Of a DNA stretch of 14,753 nucleotides, positions 1-9,652 are shown piece by piece. The stretch comes from an uncultured Pseudomonadota bacterium (lineage in GTDB: Bacteria; Pseudomonadota; Alphaproteobacteria; RUG11792). The notes beneath the pieces were generated by a model. That model saw only the letters and a program-made list of their open reading frames with translations. It searched no databases and was not told where the DNA came from. Within the stretch, counting starts at the first letter, position 1. Every line of letters begins with the position of its first letter. Position numbers and translations under genes: made by a program. Location of the stretch: contig CADBQC010000052.1 of assembly GCA_902796745.1 (NCBI GenBank), positions 1-14,753 on the forward strand. The letters run 5' to 3'.

Positions 1-1
1 A

Positions 2-385
2 AAAGATAGTGGTAAAGGCGGCATTACGATGAATATTAAGCCGGGTATTAATATTTTTAAGGAGCGTTGCAGTGCGCTTAACAACTCGCAAAAAAAAATT
101 CCTGATAAGCTTAGCGACGATAAATATTATTTTTTACATGACATTACGTATAACGAAGTGCCTGAAACTCTGCAGCAAGCAATAAAAGAAGACGAAATAA
201 AAAAAGATAATACAAATGATGAAATAGTAGATAATACATTCTTAGAAGACAACAATGAGCAAGAAAAGGTTGAAAACGAAAATATGTTAAAAAGCCTGAA
301 TGAATCAGAAGAGAGAATCAAAAAAGAAAAGGGTGACAGAAGAGAAGAACAATATGTTGATAATTATGATGAACTATTTTCGTGA
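2..385 (+). CDS. Hypothetical acidic hydrophilic protein, 5' end probably outside the window
   Basis: I do not recognise this protein. The frame is open from the first bases of the window, so it is probably the C-terminal end of a longer gene. An ATG at 29 is the first internal start, with only a weak AAAGG about ten bases upstream. From there it would be 118 residues. The second half (from about residue 55) is very rich in Asp, Glu, Asn and Lys with no hydrophobic segment, as in a charged, probably disordered or helical tail. The last residues are YDELFS. The stop codon overlaps a following ATG (TGATG, 383-387), and a strong terminator follows at 481-512, so this is the end of a plus-strand transcription unit that meets clpB tail to tail. 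Confidence 0.55.
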   Translation, partial: KDSGKGGITMNIKPGINIFKERCSALNNSQKKIPDKLSDDKYYFLHDITYNEVPETLQQAIKEDEIKKDNTNDEIVDNTFLEDNNEQEKVENENMLKSLNESEERIKKEKGDRREEQYVDNYDELFS

Positions 386-468
386 TGCTTTTAATTGTTC
401 GTAATAGAAATAATTCCGAAACGGAGGAGGATTTAATATTTTCATATGCGAATAAGTATTGCTCTTGA
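385..468 (+). CDS. Possible 27-residue coupled mini-ORF
   Basis: This reading frame begins at the ATG that overlaps the preceding stop (TGATG) and encodes 27 residues starting MLLIVRNRNN and ending in YANKYCS. It stops 12 bases before the terminator stem. There is no Shine-Dalgarno sequence of its own, so expression would depend on translational coupling. It could equally be untranslated 3' sequence, or the former C-terminus of the upstream gene separated by a frameshift. Confidence 0.2.
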   Translation: MLLIVRNRNNSETEEDLIFSYANKYCS

Positions 469-480
469 GGTAATAACTTC

Positions 481-512
481 GGGCGTTGCGGGATTACCTG
501 CAACGCTCTTTT
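481..512 (+). terminator. Rho-independent terminator between the plus-strand unit and clpB
   Basis: Bases 481-492 pair with 497-508 to give a 12-bp stem (two G-T wobbles) with the tetraloop ATTA, followed at once by TTTT on the plus strand. The core GCGTTGC/GCAACGC is perfect. On the minus strand no T run follows the stem, so it acts for the plus-strand genes and keeps their transcripts from running antisense into clpB, which ends at 531. Confidence 0.8.
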
Positions 513-530
513 GTTATATGAATTTAGTGC

Positions 531-3077
531 TTACCGGATTAGTATTTCCTCATTGTGGTATTCGACTGTGTGTTCAGAGTCAGGAGAGATTTCCCCGGCA
601 ATGATCGCTTTAGCGATTTTATCTTCAAGATTTTTTTGAATGGCTCGCTTTAGTGGGCGTGCGCCGTATATTGGATCATATCCGATTTCGCCTAACCAGT
701 TTTTGACTGTATCATCGAATTTTATTTTGATTTGATGTTGCTCAAGGCGCTTCGACAATTCGTTTAGCTGAATATTAACTATTTTGCCCATGTCTTCTTT
801 GGAGAGACTATTGAATACGATAATCTCATCCAGGCGATTTATCAGCTCAGGGCGCATTGTCGCTTGCAATTTTTCGAGTACTTTTTTCTGAATATCTGAT
901 TTCTTGCTCTTTTTATCCAAGAAGTACTCTGAGCCGATATTCGAAGTCAATATTATTATTGTGTTTTTGAAATTCACATTTTTGCCGAGACCATCTGTTA
1001 AATGTCCTTCGTCCAAAATCTGCAACAATACATTGAAAACATCGCTATGCGCCTTCTCAATCTCATCAAACAGTACGACAGAATATGGACGACGCCGAAT
1101 TGCTTCAGTCAATTCTCCGCCTTTTTCGTATCCGACATAACCTGGAGGTGCGCCAATCAGCCTTGATACAGCATGCTTTTCCATATATTCAGACATATCT
1201 ATGCGAACCATGCTATTCTTGTCATCAAACAAAAACTGCGCCAATGCCTTGGAAAGCTCGGTTTTTCCGACGCCGGTCGAGCCCAAGAACAGAAAGGAAC
1301 CTATCGGACGATTTGGATCCGATATTCCAGCGCGCGAACGTCGTATGCAATCCGCAATAGCACTTATTGCCTCACTTTGTCCGACAACCGATTCTTCCAG
1401 TTTTGTCTCAATGCTAAGTAATCGCTCCTTATCGCTCATTAGCATTTTATCGACTGGAATGCCTGTCCACCTAGAAACAACGAGCGCAATATCATCTTCG
1501 GTTACCTCATTTTTCGTAGCCTTTTGCGATTGTTCAGATTGAAGCTCGGACAATCTCGCCTCTAAAGAGGGTATCTGACCATATAAAATCTCGCCAGCCT
1601 TTGCAAAATCACCATTTCGTTGGGCTATTTCAGCGTTCGTTCGTAAATTGTCGAGCTTTTCTTTAATCGTCTTTATTTCCTCCAAATGAGCCTTTTCTTT
1701 ATTCCAATTTTCATTCAGCTTTTTAGAATCTGCTTCTAATATAGCAAGCTCATTTTTGATTTTTTCCAGACGCTCCTTCGAATTTTTATCGGTCTCTTTT
1801 TTCAATCCTTCGCTTTCTATTCGAAGTTGCATTATCTTTCTGTCCAACTCGTCAATATTTTCAGGCTTCGAATCAATAACCATCTTGAGCCGACTAGCTG
1901 CCTCATCCATAAGGTCTATAGCTTTGTCCGGAAGAAATCGTTCGCTGATATACCGGTTCGAATAAGTGCAAGCTGCGACAACTGCCGAATCACTAATTCT
2001 AACGCCGTGATGTAGCTCATACCGTTCCTTCAGTCCGCGCAAAATTGAAATCGAATCGATAACGGAAGGTTCATTCACAAAGACGGGCTGAAAACGTCGA
2101 GCGAATGCCGTATCCTTTTCGATATATTGGCGATACTCGTCCAAAGTTGTCGAGCCGATACAACGCAATTCACCACGCGCCAACATTGGCTTCAGCATGT
2201 TAGAGGCATCCATTGCTCCATCAGCCTTGCCAGCCCCAACAAGAGTATGAATTTCATCGATGAATAATATAACATCGTTAGCTTCAGCAACGTCTTTCAG
2301 GAGCGCTTTAAGCCGTTCCTCGAAATCACCTCTAAATTTCGCTCCTGCCAAAAGTGAACCTAAATCTAGTGACATTATGCGCTTGTTCTTTATGGAATCT
2401 GGCACATCATTCTTTATGATTCGTTGTGCTAATCCTTCGGCAATAGCTGTTTTACCAACACCAGGCTCGCCTATCAAGATAGGATTGTTTTTCGTCCGCC
2501 GTGATAAGACCTGCATTGCTCGACGGATTTCTTCGTCTCGTCCAATAACAGGATCCAGTTTCCCCTCGCTGGCCGCTTTCGTTAAGTCAGTTGCATATTT
2601 ATTCAAGGCATCAAATCCCGCTTCTGCATTTTCACTATCGACTGTTTTTCCCATACGCATTTCACCCATTGCCCTTTCTAATAACTCAAAATTTCCTCCA
2701 CACTTTAAGTATAGCTCTTTTAGTGGTGAGCTTGAGAGCGAGTTAATCAATAAATTGTCTAAACTAACATACTTGTCATGTTGCTTTTCGGCTCGTTCTT
2801 TGCACTTTTGAAAAATTGAATTTACTTCAGGAGACAAAAATACATCACCCGAACCTTCAACTTTTGGCAGAGTATCGATTTTCTTGCCAACTTCAGTTTC
2901 AAATTCCCGCAAATTTATGCCTTCAAATGCCTTGGAAATAACACTTTCAGATTTATGTTGCAAAAAACTTTTTGCTAAGTGAAAAGGAGTAATTTGCTGA
3001 TGATGTTTTAATTGAGCTATTTCAACTGCAGTCTGCAAGACCGAAAGTGTTGCATTTGTCATATTATTTTTCACCAT
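531..3077 (-). CDS. clpB: ATP-dependent disaggregase/chaperone ClpB
   Basis: ClpB is a cytoplasmic hexameric AAA+ machine that works with DnaK to pull proteins out of heat-induced aggregates. Domains are in the usual order: N domain (about 1-145), first AAA+ module with Walker A GEPGVGKT at residues 203-210 and Walker B VILFIDE, a long Lys/Glu-rich coiled-coil middle domain starting near residue 400, and a second AAA+ module with Walker [10 protein letters not shown], Walker B VVLFDE and the C-terminal small domain. The ClpP-docking loop of ClpA/ClpX is not evident. The frame extends to an ATG at 3110, but I prefer the ATG at 3077. It has AAAGG seven bases upstream, gives 848 residues, and puts the N-terminal TN dipeptide at residues 7-8 as in E. 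coli ClpB. I see no convincing sigma-32 promoter; an insertion-sequence remnant begins about 40 bases upstream. Confidence 0.97.
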   Translation of the reverse strand: MVKNNMTNATLSVLQTAVEIAQLKHHQQITPFHLAKSFLQHKSESVISKAFEGINLREFETEVGKKIDTLPKVEGSGDVFLSPEVNSIFQKCKERAEKQHDKYVSLDNLLINSLSSSPLKELYLKCGGNFELLERAMGEMRMGKTVDSENAEAGFDALNKYATDLTKAASEGKLDPVIGRDEEIRRAMQVLSRRTKNNPILIGEPGVGKTAIAEGLAQRIIKNDVPDSIKNKRIMSLDLGSLLAGAKFRGDFEERLKALLKDVAEANDVILFIDEIHTLVGAGKADGAMDASNMLKPMLARGELRCIGSTTLDEYRQYIEKDTAFARRFQPVFVNEPSVIDSISILRGLKERYELHHGVRISDSAVVAACTYSNRYISERFLPDKAIDLMDEAASRLKMVIDSKPENIDELDRKIMQLRIESEGLKKETDKNSKERLEKIKNELAILEADSKKLNENWNKEKAHLEEIKTIKEKLDNLRTNAEIAQRNGDFAKAGEILYGQIPSLEARLSELQSEQSQKATKNEVTEDDIALVVSRWTGIPVDKMLMSDKERLLSIETKLEESVVGQSEAISAIADCIRRSRAGISDPNRPIGSFLFLGSTGVGKTELSKALAQFLFDDKNSMVRIDMSEYMEKHAVSRLIGAPPGYVGYEKGGELTEAIRRRPYSVVLFDEIEKAHSDVFNVLLQILDEGHLTDGLGKNVNFKNTIIILTSNIGSEYFLDKKSKKSDIQKKVLEKLQATMRPELINRLDEIIVFNSLSKEDMGKIVNIQLNELSKRLEQHQIKIKFDDTVKNWLGEIGYDPIYGARPLKRAIQKNLEDKIAKAIIAGEISPDSEHTVEYHNEEILIR

Positions 3078-3116
3078 ATGATTACCTTTCATCAAATCGT
3101 TCGATCCCATTGTATC

Positions 3117-3143
3117 ACCGCTGAACAGTCTGAGTGTCCAACT
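3117..3143. repeat. Probable terminal end of the IS481-like remnant
   Basis: Immediately beyond the transposase stop lies ACCGCTGAACAGTCTGAG followed by TGTCCAACT (plus strand). The position, directly after the transposase C-terminus and next to the clpB leader, suggests the element's inverted repeat. I could not find a matching inverted copy near 3950-4080, so the other end seems lost or diverged and the boundary is inferred only. Confidence 0.35.
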
Positions 3144-3949
3144 TCAAACAGAAGTGAGACAAAAATGGTCTCCGGGATTATACTCGTAGATATATTTCAA
3201 TGTGGTTAGTACGTGCGAGAAGGCGTATGGGTGGTAGGAGTTGTATTTGTGCAGAAAGTTCATGAGTTCACGATGCGCTCCGAGAATGGAAGTCTCAGTA
3301 AGATCAGCGTAAAATTCCTCTCAGAAACCCCTGTTACTTCGATCGATTTTGCCGTTGTATGTTGGTTTTACATGTAGCAGGATAAATAGAAGAAACTTCA
3401 AGCCTAGCTACATAAACTTGGATAGAGCATACCTGATATGGAGCATTTTCGATTAATTCTCATAAAAATTTAGCAGCATTAGCGCTATTTGCTTTGCTAT
3501 AAGCGATAGTAAAAACATATTCGATAAAGCTTTCAATTCATTTTTCGTCACCATCATGTAGTCGATTTGCATGTTTTCTCCGACCTCCATCTCGTTGTAT
3601 CTCTTGAACTTGAACGGCTTGGCATACTTGTCAAACCTCCTTTTTCTCTTGCACCTCAATGCACTTCTAGACCTTGGAAATTATAATCCTGCCCGCACTA
3701 CTTTCGCTTATATCGATGCCGAAATCACGCCTCAAAATCACACAAATCTTCGCTTTTCCGTACGTTTTTCTATCACACATTTTTCAGACATTTAGACCAG
3801 AAAATCGGACACTTCAGCCACTTTTCCAGACGATAATACGTGGCTCGACTGATGCCGACAAGCCCCTGTTTGTTGTTGTTAGAAATCCCATGACGGTGAA
3901 GCGATTCCCACTGTTTGACTTGTTTTTCACAAAGTTTCGTAAAATCCAC
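3144..3949 (-). pseudogene. Decayed IS481-like (rve/DDE) transposase
   Basis: Pieces of one transposase can be read in order across several minus-strand frames. There is an N-terminal helix-turn-helix (GISRATYYRL, about 3840), then YGKAKICVILRRDFGI and ISES.AGRI (about 3700-3745). The RNase-H-like core start follows (KRYNEMEVGENMQIDYMMV, near 3550-3600), then NAPYQVCSIQV (about 3450), YNGKIDRSNRGF (about 3330), and the C-terminus EEFYADLTET to YIYEYNPGD, ending in TGA at 3144. Damage is extensive: several frameshifts and deletions, an in-frame TGA where Arg is expected between RGF and EEF, loss of the DGG after SIQV that carries the second catalytic Asp, and Asp in place of the third catalytic Glu. 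The family assignment is from recognised motifs, not a search. It cannot encode an active enzyme. The 5' limit is approximate. Confidence 0.82.
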
Positions 3950-4070
3950 CTCACCTCTTTCTTACCGTACAAGCAAGCACTGCATCTGTATGAAAATTCT
4001 CCTTTTAATTCTGGAGACTTTTTTATCTATTTGCTTGCTTTTAGTTGTTGCCCTCAAACCAATCCAATTT

Positions 4071-4099
4071 TTGTCTTATATCTTATGAACTTGTACAAT
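4071..4099 (+). promoter_or_regulatory. recA promoter (sigma-70 type)
   Basis: TTGTCT at 4071-4076 (4/6 to TTGACA) and TACAAT at 4094-4099 (5/6 to TATAAT) are separated by exactly 17 bases. Transcription would begin near 4106, giving a leader of about 70 bases before the recA ATG. The promoter is flanked by an inverted repeat, TTTTGTCT (4069-4076) and AGACAAAA (4102-4109), and contains the palindrome TTGTACAA (4091-4098). The alphaproteobacterial LexA box GTTC-N7-GTTC is not present here. Confidence 0.6.
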
Positions 4100-4176
4100 A
4101 CAGACAAAACTATTGAGCATTTGGGCAAAATAAAATAAACTAGGAACCAGCGGGTATCTTATGTTTGAAGAGATTT

Positions 4177-5241
4177 ATGAGCATTGATAAAAACAAAGCG
4201 CTTGATGTGGCTTTGCAACAGATAGAACGGGTGTTTGGTAAGGGCTCGGTTATGAAACTCGGTCAACGTGAAGTTATAGAAGTTGAATCGATTTCTACAG
4301 GTTCGATTGGGCTCGATTTGGCTCTTGGAATTGGCGGATTTCCTAAAGGTAGGATTATAGAAGTTTATGGCCCAGAATCATCAGGAAAGACTACACTTAC
4401 CCTTCATGTCATCGCAAATGCTCAGAAAAATGGTGGAACTTGTGCATTTATCGATGCTGAGCACGCCCTTGACCCGGTGTATGCCAGAAAGTTACATATA
4501 GATATTGATAACTTGATAATTTCACAGCCGGATACCGGAGAGCAGGCTCTTGAAATTGCTGATACTTTGGTTCGTAGTGGTGCTATTGATGTGTTAGTCG
4601 TTGATAGTGTAGCCGCTCTTGTTCCAAAGGCTGAATTAGAAGGCGATATGGGCGATTCTCATATGGGGCTTCAAGCGAGGCTTATGAGCCAAGCACTACG
4701 AAAACTGACTGGTTCAATATCAAAGACGAACTGTATGGTAATATTTATTAACCAAATTCGTCAAAAAATTGGGATCATGTTTGGCAATCCAGAAACGACG
4801 ACAGGTGGTAATGCTCTAAAGTTCTATGCATCAGTCAGGCTCGATATAAGGCGTACAGGATCTATCAAAGATAGAGATGAGATGCTTGGAAATCAGACTA
4901 GAGTAAAGGTTGTGAAGAATAAACTGGCTCCACCATTCAAGGTTGTGGATTTTGACATAATGTATGGCGAAGGGATTTCCAAAACCGGTGAATTAATTGA
5001 CCTTGGAGTAATGGCTGGATTAGTTGAAAAATCTGGTTCTTGGTATTCCTACAAGGACAACAGATTGGGGCAGGGCAAAGAAGCTGCAAGAACTTTTTTG
5101 AAAGAAAATCCGAATATAGCAAACGAAATAGAACAGGCTATACGAGCAAATGCTGGACTTGTTGCAGAAACTTTAACAGGCGAAAATTCTCCGGCTGAAT
5201 CGAAAGAGATTGAAGAAGAGGTTGTAGCTGTTGAAGAGTAG
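4177..5241 (+). CDS. recA: Recombinase A (RecA)
   Basis: RecA forms ATP-dependent filaments on single-stranded DNA, carries out homologous pairing and strand exchange, and stimulates LexA-type self-cleavage. The 354-residue protein has the typical N-terminal polymerisation helix ([20 protein letters not shown]), Walker [10 protein letters not shown] at residues 65-73 (E. coli positions 66-74), the Walker B strand IDVLVVDSV, and the loop-2 region [20 protein letters not shown]. It ends in an acidic tail ([12 protein letters not shown]), as in most RecA proteins. The frame could begin at a TTG at 4165, but the ATG at 4177 aligns with the family start (MSIDKNKAL against MAIDENKQKAL) and has GAAGAG just upstream. 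The last 11 bases overlap the start of lpxI, indicating co-transcription and probably coupled translation. Confidence 0.98.
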   Translation: MSIDKNKALDVALQQIERVFGKGSVMKLGQREVIEVESISTGSIGLDLALGIGGFPKGRIIEVYGPESSGKTTLTLHVIANAQKNGGTCAFIDAEHALDPVYARKLHIDIDNLIISQPDTGEQALEIADTLVRSGAIDVLVVDSVAALVPKAELEGDMGDSHMGLQARLMSQALRKLTGSISKTNCMVIFINQIRQKIGIMFGNPETTTGGNALKFYASVRLDIRRTGSIKDRDEMLGNQTRVKVVKNKLAPPFKVVDFDIMYGEGISKTGELIDLGVMAGLVEKSGSWYSYKDNRLGQGKEAARTFLKENPNIANEIEQAIRANAGLVAETLTGENSPAESKEIEEEVVAVEE

Positions 5242-6049
5242 CATACAGCACAAAATTATAGCGGTTATTGCAGGCTCAGGAGATTTGCCACATAGGATTG
5301 TTTCGAGATTGCAAAAGCTCAAAGCGCGGTTCATTGTGGTTTCGATTGCTGGGTTTGGCTCTCCTGAATATCCGCAATTTGAATTAGGTGAAGTTGGGAA
5401 GATTCTGGAATACATAAAAGCTTGTGGCGTGACGGATGTTGTTTTTTGTGGGGCAGTCACAAGACCTAGCATATTTTCATTAGGTCTAGATGAGGTTGGT
5501 AAAAAATGGCTACGCAAGCTTGGCATAAGGGCATTTCTAGGGGATGATGCTTTGCTGAAAGGCATCAGAATGTTGCTGTCAAATGAGGGACTGAGTATAC
5601 TAAAACCGCAAGAGATATTGACTACTTTGTTAACTCCAGATGGGATTTTAACTAATGTAAAGCCCACTGAAATAGATGTCAAGGATATTGCTCGTGGCAT
5701 GTTTGTTTTGCAAATGATGGCAAAAGCGGATGTAGGTCAGTCTATTGTTGTGCAGGAAGGTATAGTTCTTGCTATTGAAGCAAAAGAAGGTACGACAGGA
5801 ATGTTACAACGAGCAGAACAACTTAAGTTAACGACAACAAAAGGCGGAGTTATGGTAAAAACCGCAAAAATTAATCAAGATGAAGCTATTGATTTTCCAA
5901 CGATTGGCAAGCAAACTATAATAGAAGCAAAGGATGCTAATATTTCCGGTATAGCCTTGGGAGCTCATAAAACGCAAATAATTGATTTTAATGAAACAAT
6001 AGACCTCGCAAATAAAAATGGTCTATTTGTTATAGGCATTGAATGCTAA
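5231..6049 (+). CDS. lpxI: UDP-2,3-diacylglucosamine pyrophosphatase LpxI
   Basis: LpxI hydrolyses UDP-2,3-diacylglucosamine to lipid X and UMP, the fourth step of lipid A synthesis, at the cytoplasmic face of the inner membrane. It replaces LpxH in many alphaproteobacteria. The 272-residue protein has the usual length and two-domain layout. An N-terminal domain shows AGSGDLP (14-20), the GFGSPE turn and GDDALL (104-109). The C-terminal catalytic domain shows [30 protein letters not shown] (169-188) and [11 protein letters not shown] (216-226), whose acidic residues are candidates for metal binding. The start is a TTG at 5231, the only start preceding the conserved N-terminus. AGAGG lies nine bases upstream, inside recA. 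The gene overlaps recA by 11 bases and ends three bases from the convergent murJ. Its presence implies the cell makes lipid A. Confidence 0.93.
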   Translation: MKSSIQHKIIAVIAGSGDLPHRIVSRLQKLKARFIVVSIAGFGSPEYPQFELGEVGKILEYIKACGVTDVVFCGAVTRPSIFSLGLDEVGKKWLRKLGIRAFLGDDALLKGIRMLLSNEGLSILKPQEILTTLLTPDGILTNVKPTEIDVKDIARGMFVLQMMAKADVGQSIVVQEGIVLAIEAKEGTTGMLQRAEQLKLTTTKGGVMVKTAKINQDEAIDFPTIGKQTIIEAKDANISGIALGAHKTQIIDFNETIDLANKNGLFVIGIEC

Positions 6050-6065
6050 CAATTAGCAATTGTTG
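6045..6065. terminator. Weak AT-rich hairpin at the lpxI/murJ junction
   Basis: AACAATT-AGC-AATTGTT (6049-6065) gives a 7-bp stem, and TGCTAA-CAA-TTAGCA (6045-6059) gives an overlapping alternative. Both include the two stop codons of the convergent genes. There is no GC-rich core and no clean T run, so termination activity is only suggested by position. Confidence 0.25.
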
Positions 6066-7597
6066 AATTTTGATTTAATTTTGGCAACGAGTCGCATTAC
6101 CACTTTATCTTTCAACAAATATAGTGTTGATAGGTAAATTGCGCCACCTGTGACTATCATAAAAGTCAGGAGAAGAAATTCCTGTATTTTTGTTCGCTGA
6201 ACTCCAATTTGTGGCTCTAAAATAAATAACATAATGGTCAAAAGTGAAGAAGCAACTATTATTTTTAAAAAGTCGATGAGCACTGTTTTAGTTATAGAAA
6301 AGCATCCGTTTGTTTTTCGGCACATGACATAAACATTCACATAGCCTGCTACTGATGAAGAGAGCGCCACTCCAATAATTCCAAGTGGCTTTATCAGTAC
6401 TATGCTTAGTATCACATTAACGACAATCGATACTGCGGCAGCAATGACTGGTGTTTTTGTGTCTTTGTATGCAAATAGTATAGATGACATTATTTTTGAT
6501 AAGACTAATGCCGGTAATCCACAAGCAGTTACTTTCAGAATATTAGATGTATTCTCGATAGCGTACTGATCAAATTTGCCGTGTCCATACAGCAATGATA
6601 TCATTAAATACGACATTGTTATAAATCCGATAACCGATGGTAATGTAAGACGCATCGTAAATAAGAATGATTTATTTTTGATTTCTTTTATGTCGTTTTC
6701 TTGATTTTTTGTAACTTTGCCCGCTATTTCGGATAATAAGATTGTTCCCATTGTTACTCCAAATAGTGATAGTGGCAATTGGACAAATCTATCCGCGCAA
6801 GCCAGACAAGTTACACAACCTGTTTCTAAAAATGATGCAAAGAATGTTCCAGCCAACACGTTGATTTGAGCTACTCCCGCTCCAACCAGTACTGGTAACA
6901 TTTTTTTTAAGAAAATTTTTAATTTTGGGCTTCTTCTTATCGTTGAAAATCTCGGAGATGGAAACCCATGATATTTAACGCATGAAAACATATATAAAAA
7001 CATGAATATCCCAGCAACTAATGTTCCATATGAATATCTTCTCCCCGCACTAGTCAAATCCTGACATACGAACAGAGAGCTAATGAGTATTATGTTAACG
7101 AAGATAGGAGCTAGCGAGAAGATAAAGAATTTTTTCTGTGATACCAGAATTCCACTATATACTGTTGACAATGAAATAAAAGCAATGCTAGGAAATATTA
7201 TTCGGGTAAATTCAGTGGTCAACGCAAGTTTGTCCGGATCTGAAGCAAAACCTGGTGCCATAAGGATCGTGAACTCTTTTGCAAACAAGAAAACTATGAT
7301 GCTAATAAATAACATCATCCAAAATATTAAGGTAAATATCCGGGATGAAAAATATTTTGCACCTTTAAATTTTGAGAACGACATATAGTCTGTGTAATAT
7401 GGCACAAAAATTGATTGAAATCCTCCTTCTGCAAAGAATCTTCTAAAAAAACTGGGGAACTTAAACGCAGTCGTATATGCATCCATTTCGACAGACGCCC
7501 CCATAAAGTGAAGCAGCAAGATTTCTCTAATTAGGCCAAACAAACGGCTAACCAACGTTAAACCATTCATTGTTAAAAAATTTCTAACAAGCCCCAT
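6053..7597 (-). CDS. murJ: Lipid II flippase MurJ
   Basis: MurJ is the polytopic inner-membrane flippase of the MOP superfamily that moves lipid II to the periplasmic face for peptidoglycan synthesis. The sequence is hydrophobic throughout, with about 14 membrane segments expected. It carries the N-terminal family signature: SRLFGLIREILL, DAYTTAFKFPSFFRRFFAEGGFQSIFVP, and later PLSLFGVTMGTILLSEIA. The Arg residues of the central cavity (SR, IRE, FRR) are retained. The frame reaches an ATG at 7630 (525 residues), but the ATG at 7597 gives 514 residues and starts MGLVRNFLTMNGLT, which aligns with MNLLKSLAAVSSMT of E. coli MurJ. Neither start has a good ribosome binding site. The gene converges on lpxI with a three-base gap. 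Confidence 0.94.
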   Translation of the reverse strand: MGLVRNFLTMNGLTLVSRLFGLIREILLLHFMGASVEMDAYTTAFKFPSFFRRFFAEGGFQSIFVPYYTDYMSFSKFKGAKYFSSRIFTLIFWMMLFISIIVFLFAKEFTILMAPGFASDPDKLALTTEFTRIIFPSIAFISLSTVYSGILVSQKKFFIFSLAPIFVNIILISSLFVCQDLTSAGRRYSYGTLVAGIFMFLYMFSCVKYHGFPSPRFSTIRRSPKLKIFLKKMLPVLVGAGVAQINVLAGTFFASFLETGCVTCLACADRFVQLPLSLFGVTMGTILLSEIAGKVTKNQENDIKEIKNKSFLFTMRLTLPSVIGFITMSYLMISLLYGHGKFDQYAIENTSNILKVTACGLPALVLSKIMSSILFAYKDTKTPVIAAAVSIVVNVILSIVLIKPLGIIGVALSSSVAGYVNVYVMCRKTNGCFSITKTVLIDFLKIIVASSLLTIMLFILEPQIGVQRTKIQEFLLLTFMIVTGGAIYLSTLYLLKDKVVMRLVAKIKSKFNNC

Positions 7598-7630
7598 AGT
7601 CCGCGACAAATATAACACTTGTCCTGACAT

Positions 7631-8314
7631 TTTACGCTTTTAAATAAATCGGTGCAATTATTACGCATAAAACTGGGATTTTAAACAGAAGTTGCATCCA
7701 CTAAAATAGCCTATCCACAAGCGAACAACAGCATCCAGTAGCGCCATATTTTCATATCTACATATCACTATGAACGAACTCTCTGTTAGAAACAGTACTA
7801 TGTTTTCTTCAAAACTTGGTAAAATTTCAAATACCCCTATTGGGAGAAGGGCAATGTGGGAATTGCTCGTGAGTATTTTTGCAATTTGAATATTTGCGTT
7901 CTGTTCTTGATTATCAAATTCCGTGAAAAGAATGAAGCTAAAGTAAAATTTAATCAAAATTGTTCCGAAATGTTTGAAAATGATCTGTTTCTATACTGTC
8001 TTGCGAATAAATTATCTTCGATACGAAACATGGACTTCGGAGGTGATGATACAGCAAATAGTAACTACTATAGGCGGTATGTTTTTTTGTGAACGCAATT
8101 GATTAAACCAAAAAGAGCATAAAAAACAATTGAGCATAAACAGCAGCAAAAACAATAATTCACCCAAAATCGCAAAGGTGATACGTTGCCGGTGATAACT
8201 TTTTATTGAGGCACATCTTTAAGAGCAAAACAAGAAAGAAACTTGAAATTTATTATTTTAAATGGTGCAGTTTGCACATATACTGAATGCATCTAAGTGG
8301 GTTTTGGATAAGAT
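7631..8314. other. Intergenic region between murJ and ftsZ, no convincing gene
   Basis: These 684 bases separate the divergent murJ and ftsZ. A minus-strand frame (7661-7957, TTG start, 98 residues with a stretch such as ENIVLFLTESSFIVICRYEN) ends 30 bases before murJ. A plus-strand frame (7856-8092, 78 residues) overlaps it. Neither has a good ribosome binding site or a recognisable family, and upstream frames on the minus strand are interrupted by stops, so I read them as chance or decayed sequence. The ftsZ-proximal part contains short direct repeats: AGCATAAA at 8116 and 8133, and GGTGATA at 8177 and 8191. I see no ftsQ or ftsA here, although they precede ftsZ in many bacteria. A TATACT at 8278-8283 could serve as a -10 for ftsZ but lacks a matching -35. 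Confidence 0.5.
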
Positions 8315-9652
8315 ATGTCAAAGCAGGAAAATCAAGCTTTAGGTCCTAAAATAGTTGTAATTGGCGTTGGTGGTGCTGGAGGAAATGCTGTCAACAACAT
8401 GATACGCGCCAATTTAGAAGGGGTAACGTTTCTTGTTGCTAACACTGATGCACAGGCTTTAACTCAATCTTTAACTGAGGAAGGACAAAGGTTGCAACTG
8501 GGATTATCCATAACTCAAGGATTGGGGGCTGGTTCTAAACCTGAAGTAGGAAAGGCCGCTGCTGAGGAATCTGCTGAAGATATTTTGAAATATATCGAAG
8601 GTGCGAATATGGTTTTTATCACCGCAGGTATGGGCGGTGGAACAGGAACGGGTGCTGCGCCGGTTATCGCAAAGATAGCAAGAGAAGCAGGGATTTTAAC
8701 GGTTGGCGTTGTAACTCGACCATTTTTGTTTGAAGGATCTCATAGAGCTAAATCAGCCGATGGTGGGATTGATGAACTTCAGCAATATGTAGATACGCTA
8801 CTGGTTATCCCAAACCAAAATTTATTCAGGTTAGCAAATGAGGGTACGACATTTGCGGATGCTTTCAAGATGGCTGATAACGTGCTTTATTCCGGTGTCA
8901 GAGGTGTGACTGATCTTATGATCATGCCGGGACTTATAAATCTCGATTTTGCAGATATACGTGCTGTTATGAGTGAGATGGGAAAAGCCATGATGGGAAC
9001 TGGTGAGGCCGAAGGTGAGCGTCGCGCTCTCGATGCAGCTGAAGCAGCTATTTCTAATCCACTCTTGGATGATGTTTCCTTGCAAGGGGCTCGTGGAATT
9101 TTGATAAATATCACCGGCGGATATGATATGACGCTGTATGAAGTCGATGAAGCTGCAAATCGCATTAGAGAAGAGGTTGATTCTGACGCAAATATCATAT
9201 TTGGTTCAACATTTGATGATAGGCTTGATGGAAAAATACGCGTTTCTGTCGTAGCAACTGGAATAGGTGCTCTTTCAGATAATCCATTTAAAAACAAAGA
9301 TGTTTCAGGAATAATGGGCACGAGCAAGCATGACGCGCAAAATAAGTCGTTCAATGAAATATCTATACAAATTAGTAATCCCGTGATGGAACAACAAAAA
9401 CTTGATGATACAACATCTGAAGAACGATACGAATCTGAAGCGTACGACGACAGATATGACGAAACACCAGAACCGGAAGAGAAACGGCGCCCTATGTCAT
9501 TCTTTGAGCGGTTCTCTAGAAACCGTCGCAAAACACCAGAAGTTAAGGAGAAGGATAAAGTTGAGGTTGTGCATGAACCTCGCGACTATGCGCAAAAACC
9601 TGATAATGCAGATGACCTGGATATTCCCGCTTGCTTTAGAAAACGGCACTAG
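8315..9652 (+). CDS. ftsZ: Cell division GTPase FtsZ
   Basis: FtsZ is the tubulin homologue that polymerises with GTP into the Z ring and recruits the division machinery. The 445-residue protein carries [11 protein letters not shown] (19-29), NTDAQAL (43-49), the tubulin signature GGGTGTG (107-113) and the T7 catalytic loop NLDFADI (209-215), whose Asp residues complete the active site of the neighbouring subunit. A hydrophilic linker rich in Glu, Asp and Arg runs from about 320 to 430. The tail [12 protein letters not shown] (434-445) matches the conserved C-terminal peptide of alphaproteobacterial FtsZ that binds FtsA and other partners. The ATG at 8315 has only a weak ribosome binding site (GGATAAG). 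The next gene begins at the base after the stop codon, so the two are almost certainly co-transcribed. ftsQ and ftsA are not upstream. Confidence 0.98.
   Translation: MSKQENQALGPKIVVIGVGGAGGNAVNNMIRANLEGVTFLVANTDAQALTQSLTEEGQRLQLGLSITQGLGAGSKPEVGKAAAEESAEDILKYIEGANMVFITAGMGGGTGTGAAPVIAKIAREAGILTVGVVTRPFLFEGSHRAKSADGGIDELQQYVDTLLVIPNQNLFRLANEGTTFADAFKMADNVLYSGVRGVTDLMIMPGLINLDFADIRAVMSEMGKAMMGTGEAEGERRALDAAEAAISNPLLDDVSLQGARGILINITGGYDMTLYEVDEAANRIREEVDSDANIIFGSTFDDRLDGKIRVSVVATGIGALSDNPFKNKDVSGIMGTSKHDAQNKSFNEISIQISNPVMEQQKLDDTTSEERYESEAYDDRYDETPEPEEKRRPMSFFERFSRNRRKTPEVKEKDKVEVVHEPRDYAQKPDNADDLDIPACFRKRH

Noticed and set aside
446..603. Plus-strand frame starting at an ATG after GGAGGAGG
   Set aside because: Spacing to the SD is 15 bases, the frame reads through the terminator and into antisense clpB, and the peptide has no family features.
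2260..2811. Plus-strand frame of 183 codons inside clpB
   Set aside because: It is fully antisense to the conserved first AAA+ module of clpB and is Ser-rich, as expected of a reverse-strand shadow.
3177..3200. TTGAAA/TATAAT as the clpB promoter
   Set aside because: The 12-base spacing is too short for sigma-70 and the -10 does not fit the heat-shock consensus.
3798..3826. Sequence resembling the IS end (AGTGTCCGA) taken as the other inverted repeat
   Set aside because: It lies within the transposase reading (SKCLKN segment) with coding similarity on both sides, so the resemblance to the 3117-3143 end is probably chance.
3674..4138. Plus-strand frame of 154 codons upstream of recA
   Set aside because: It is largely antisense to the IS481-like transposase pieces, has no recognisable domain, and the recA promoter lies inside it.
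8887..9531. Minus-strand frame of 214 codons inside ftsZ
   Set aside because: It is antisense to ftsZ, Ser/Arg-rich and without any motif.
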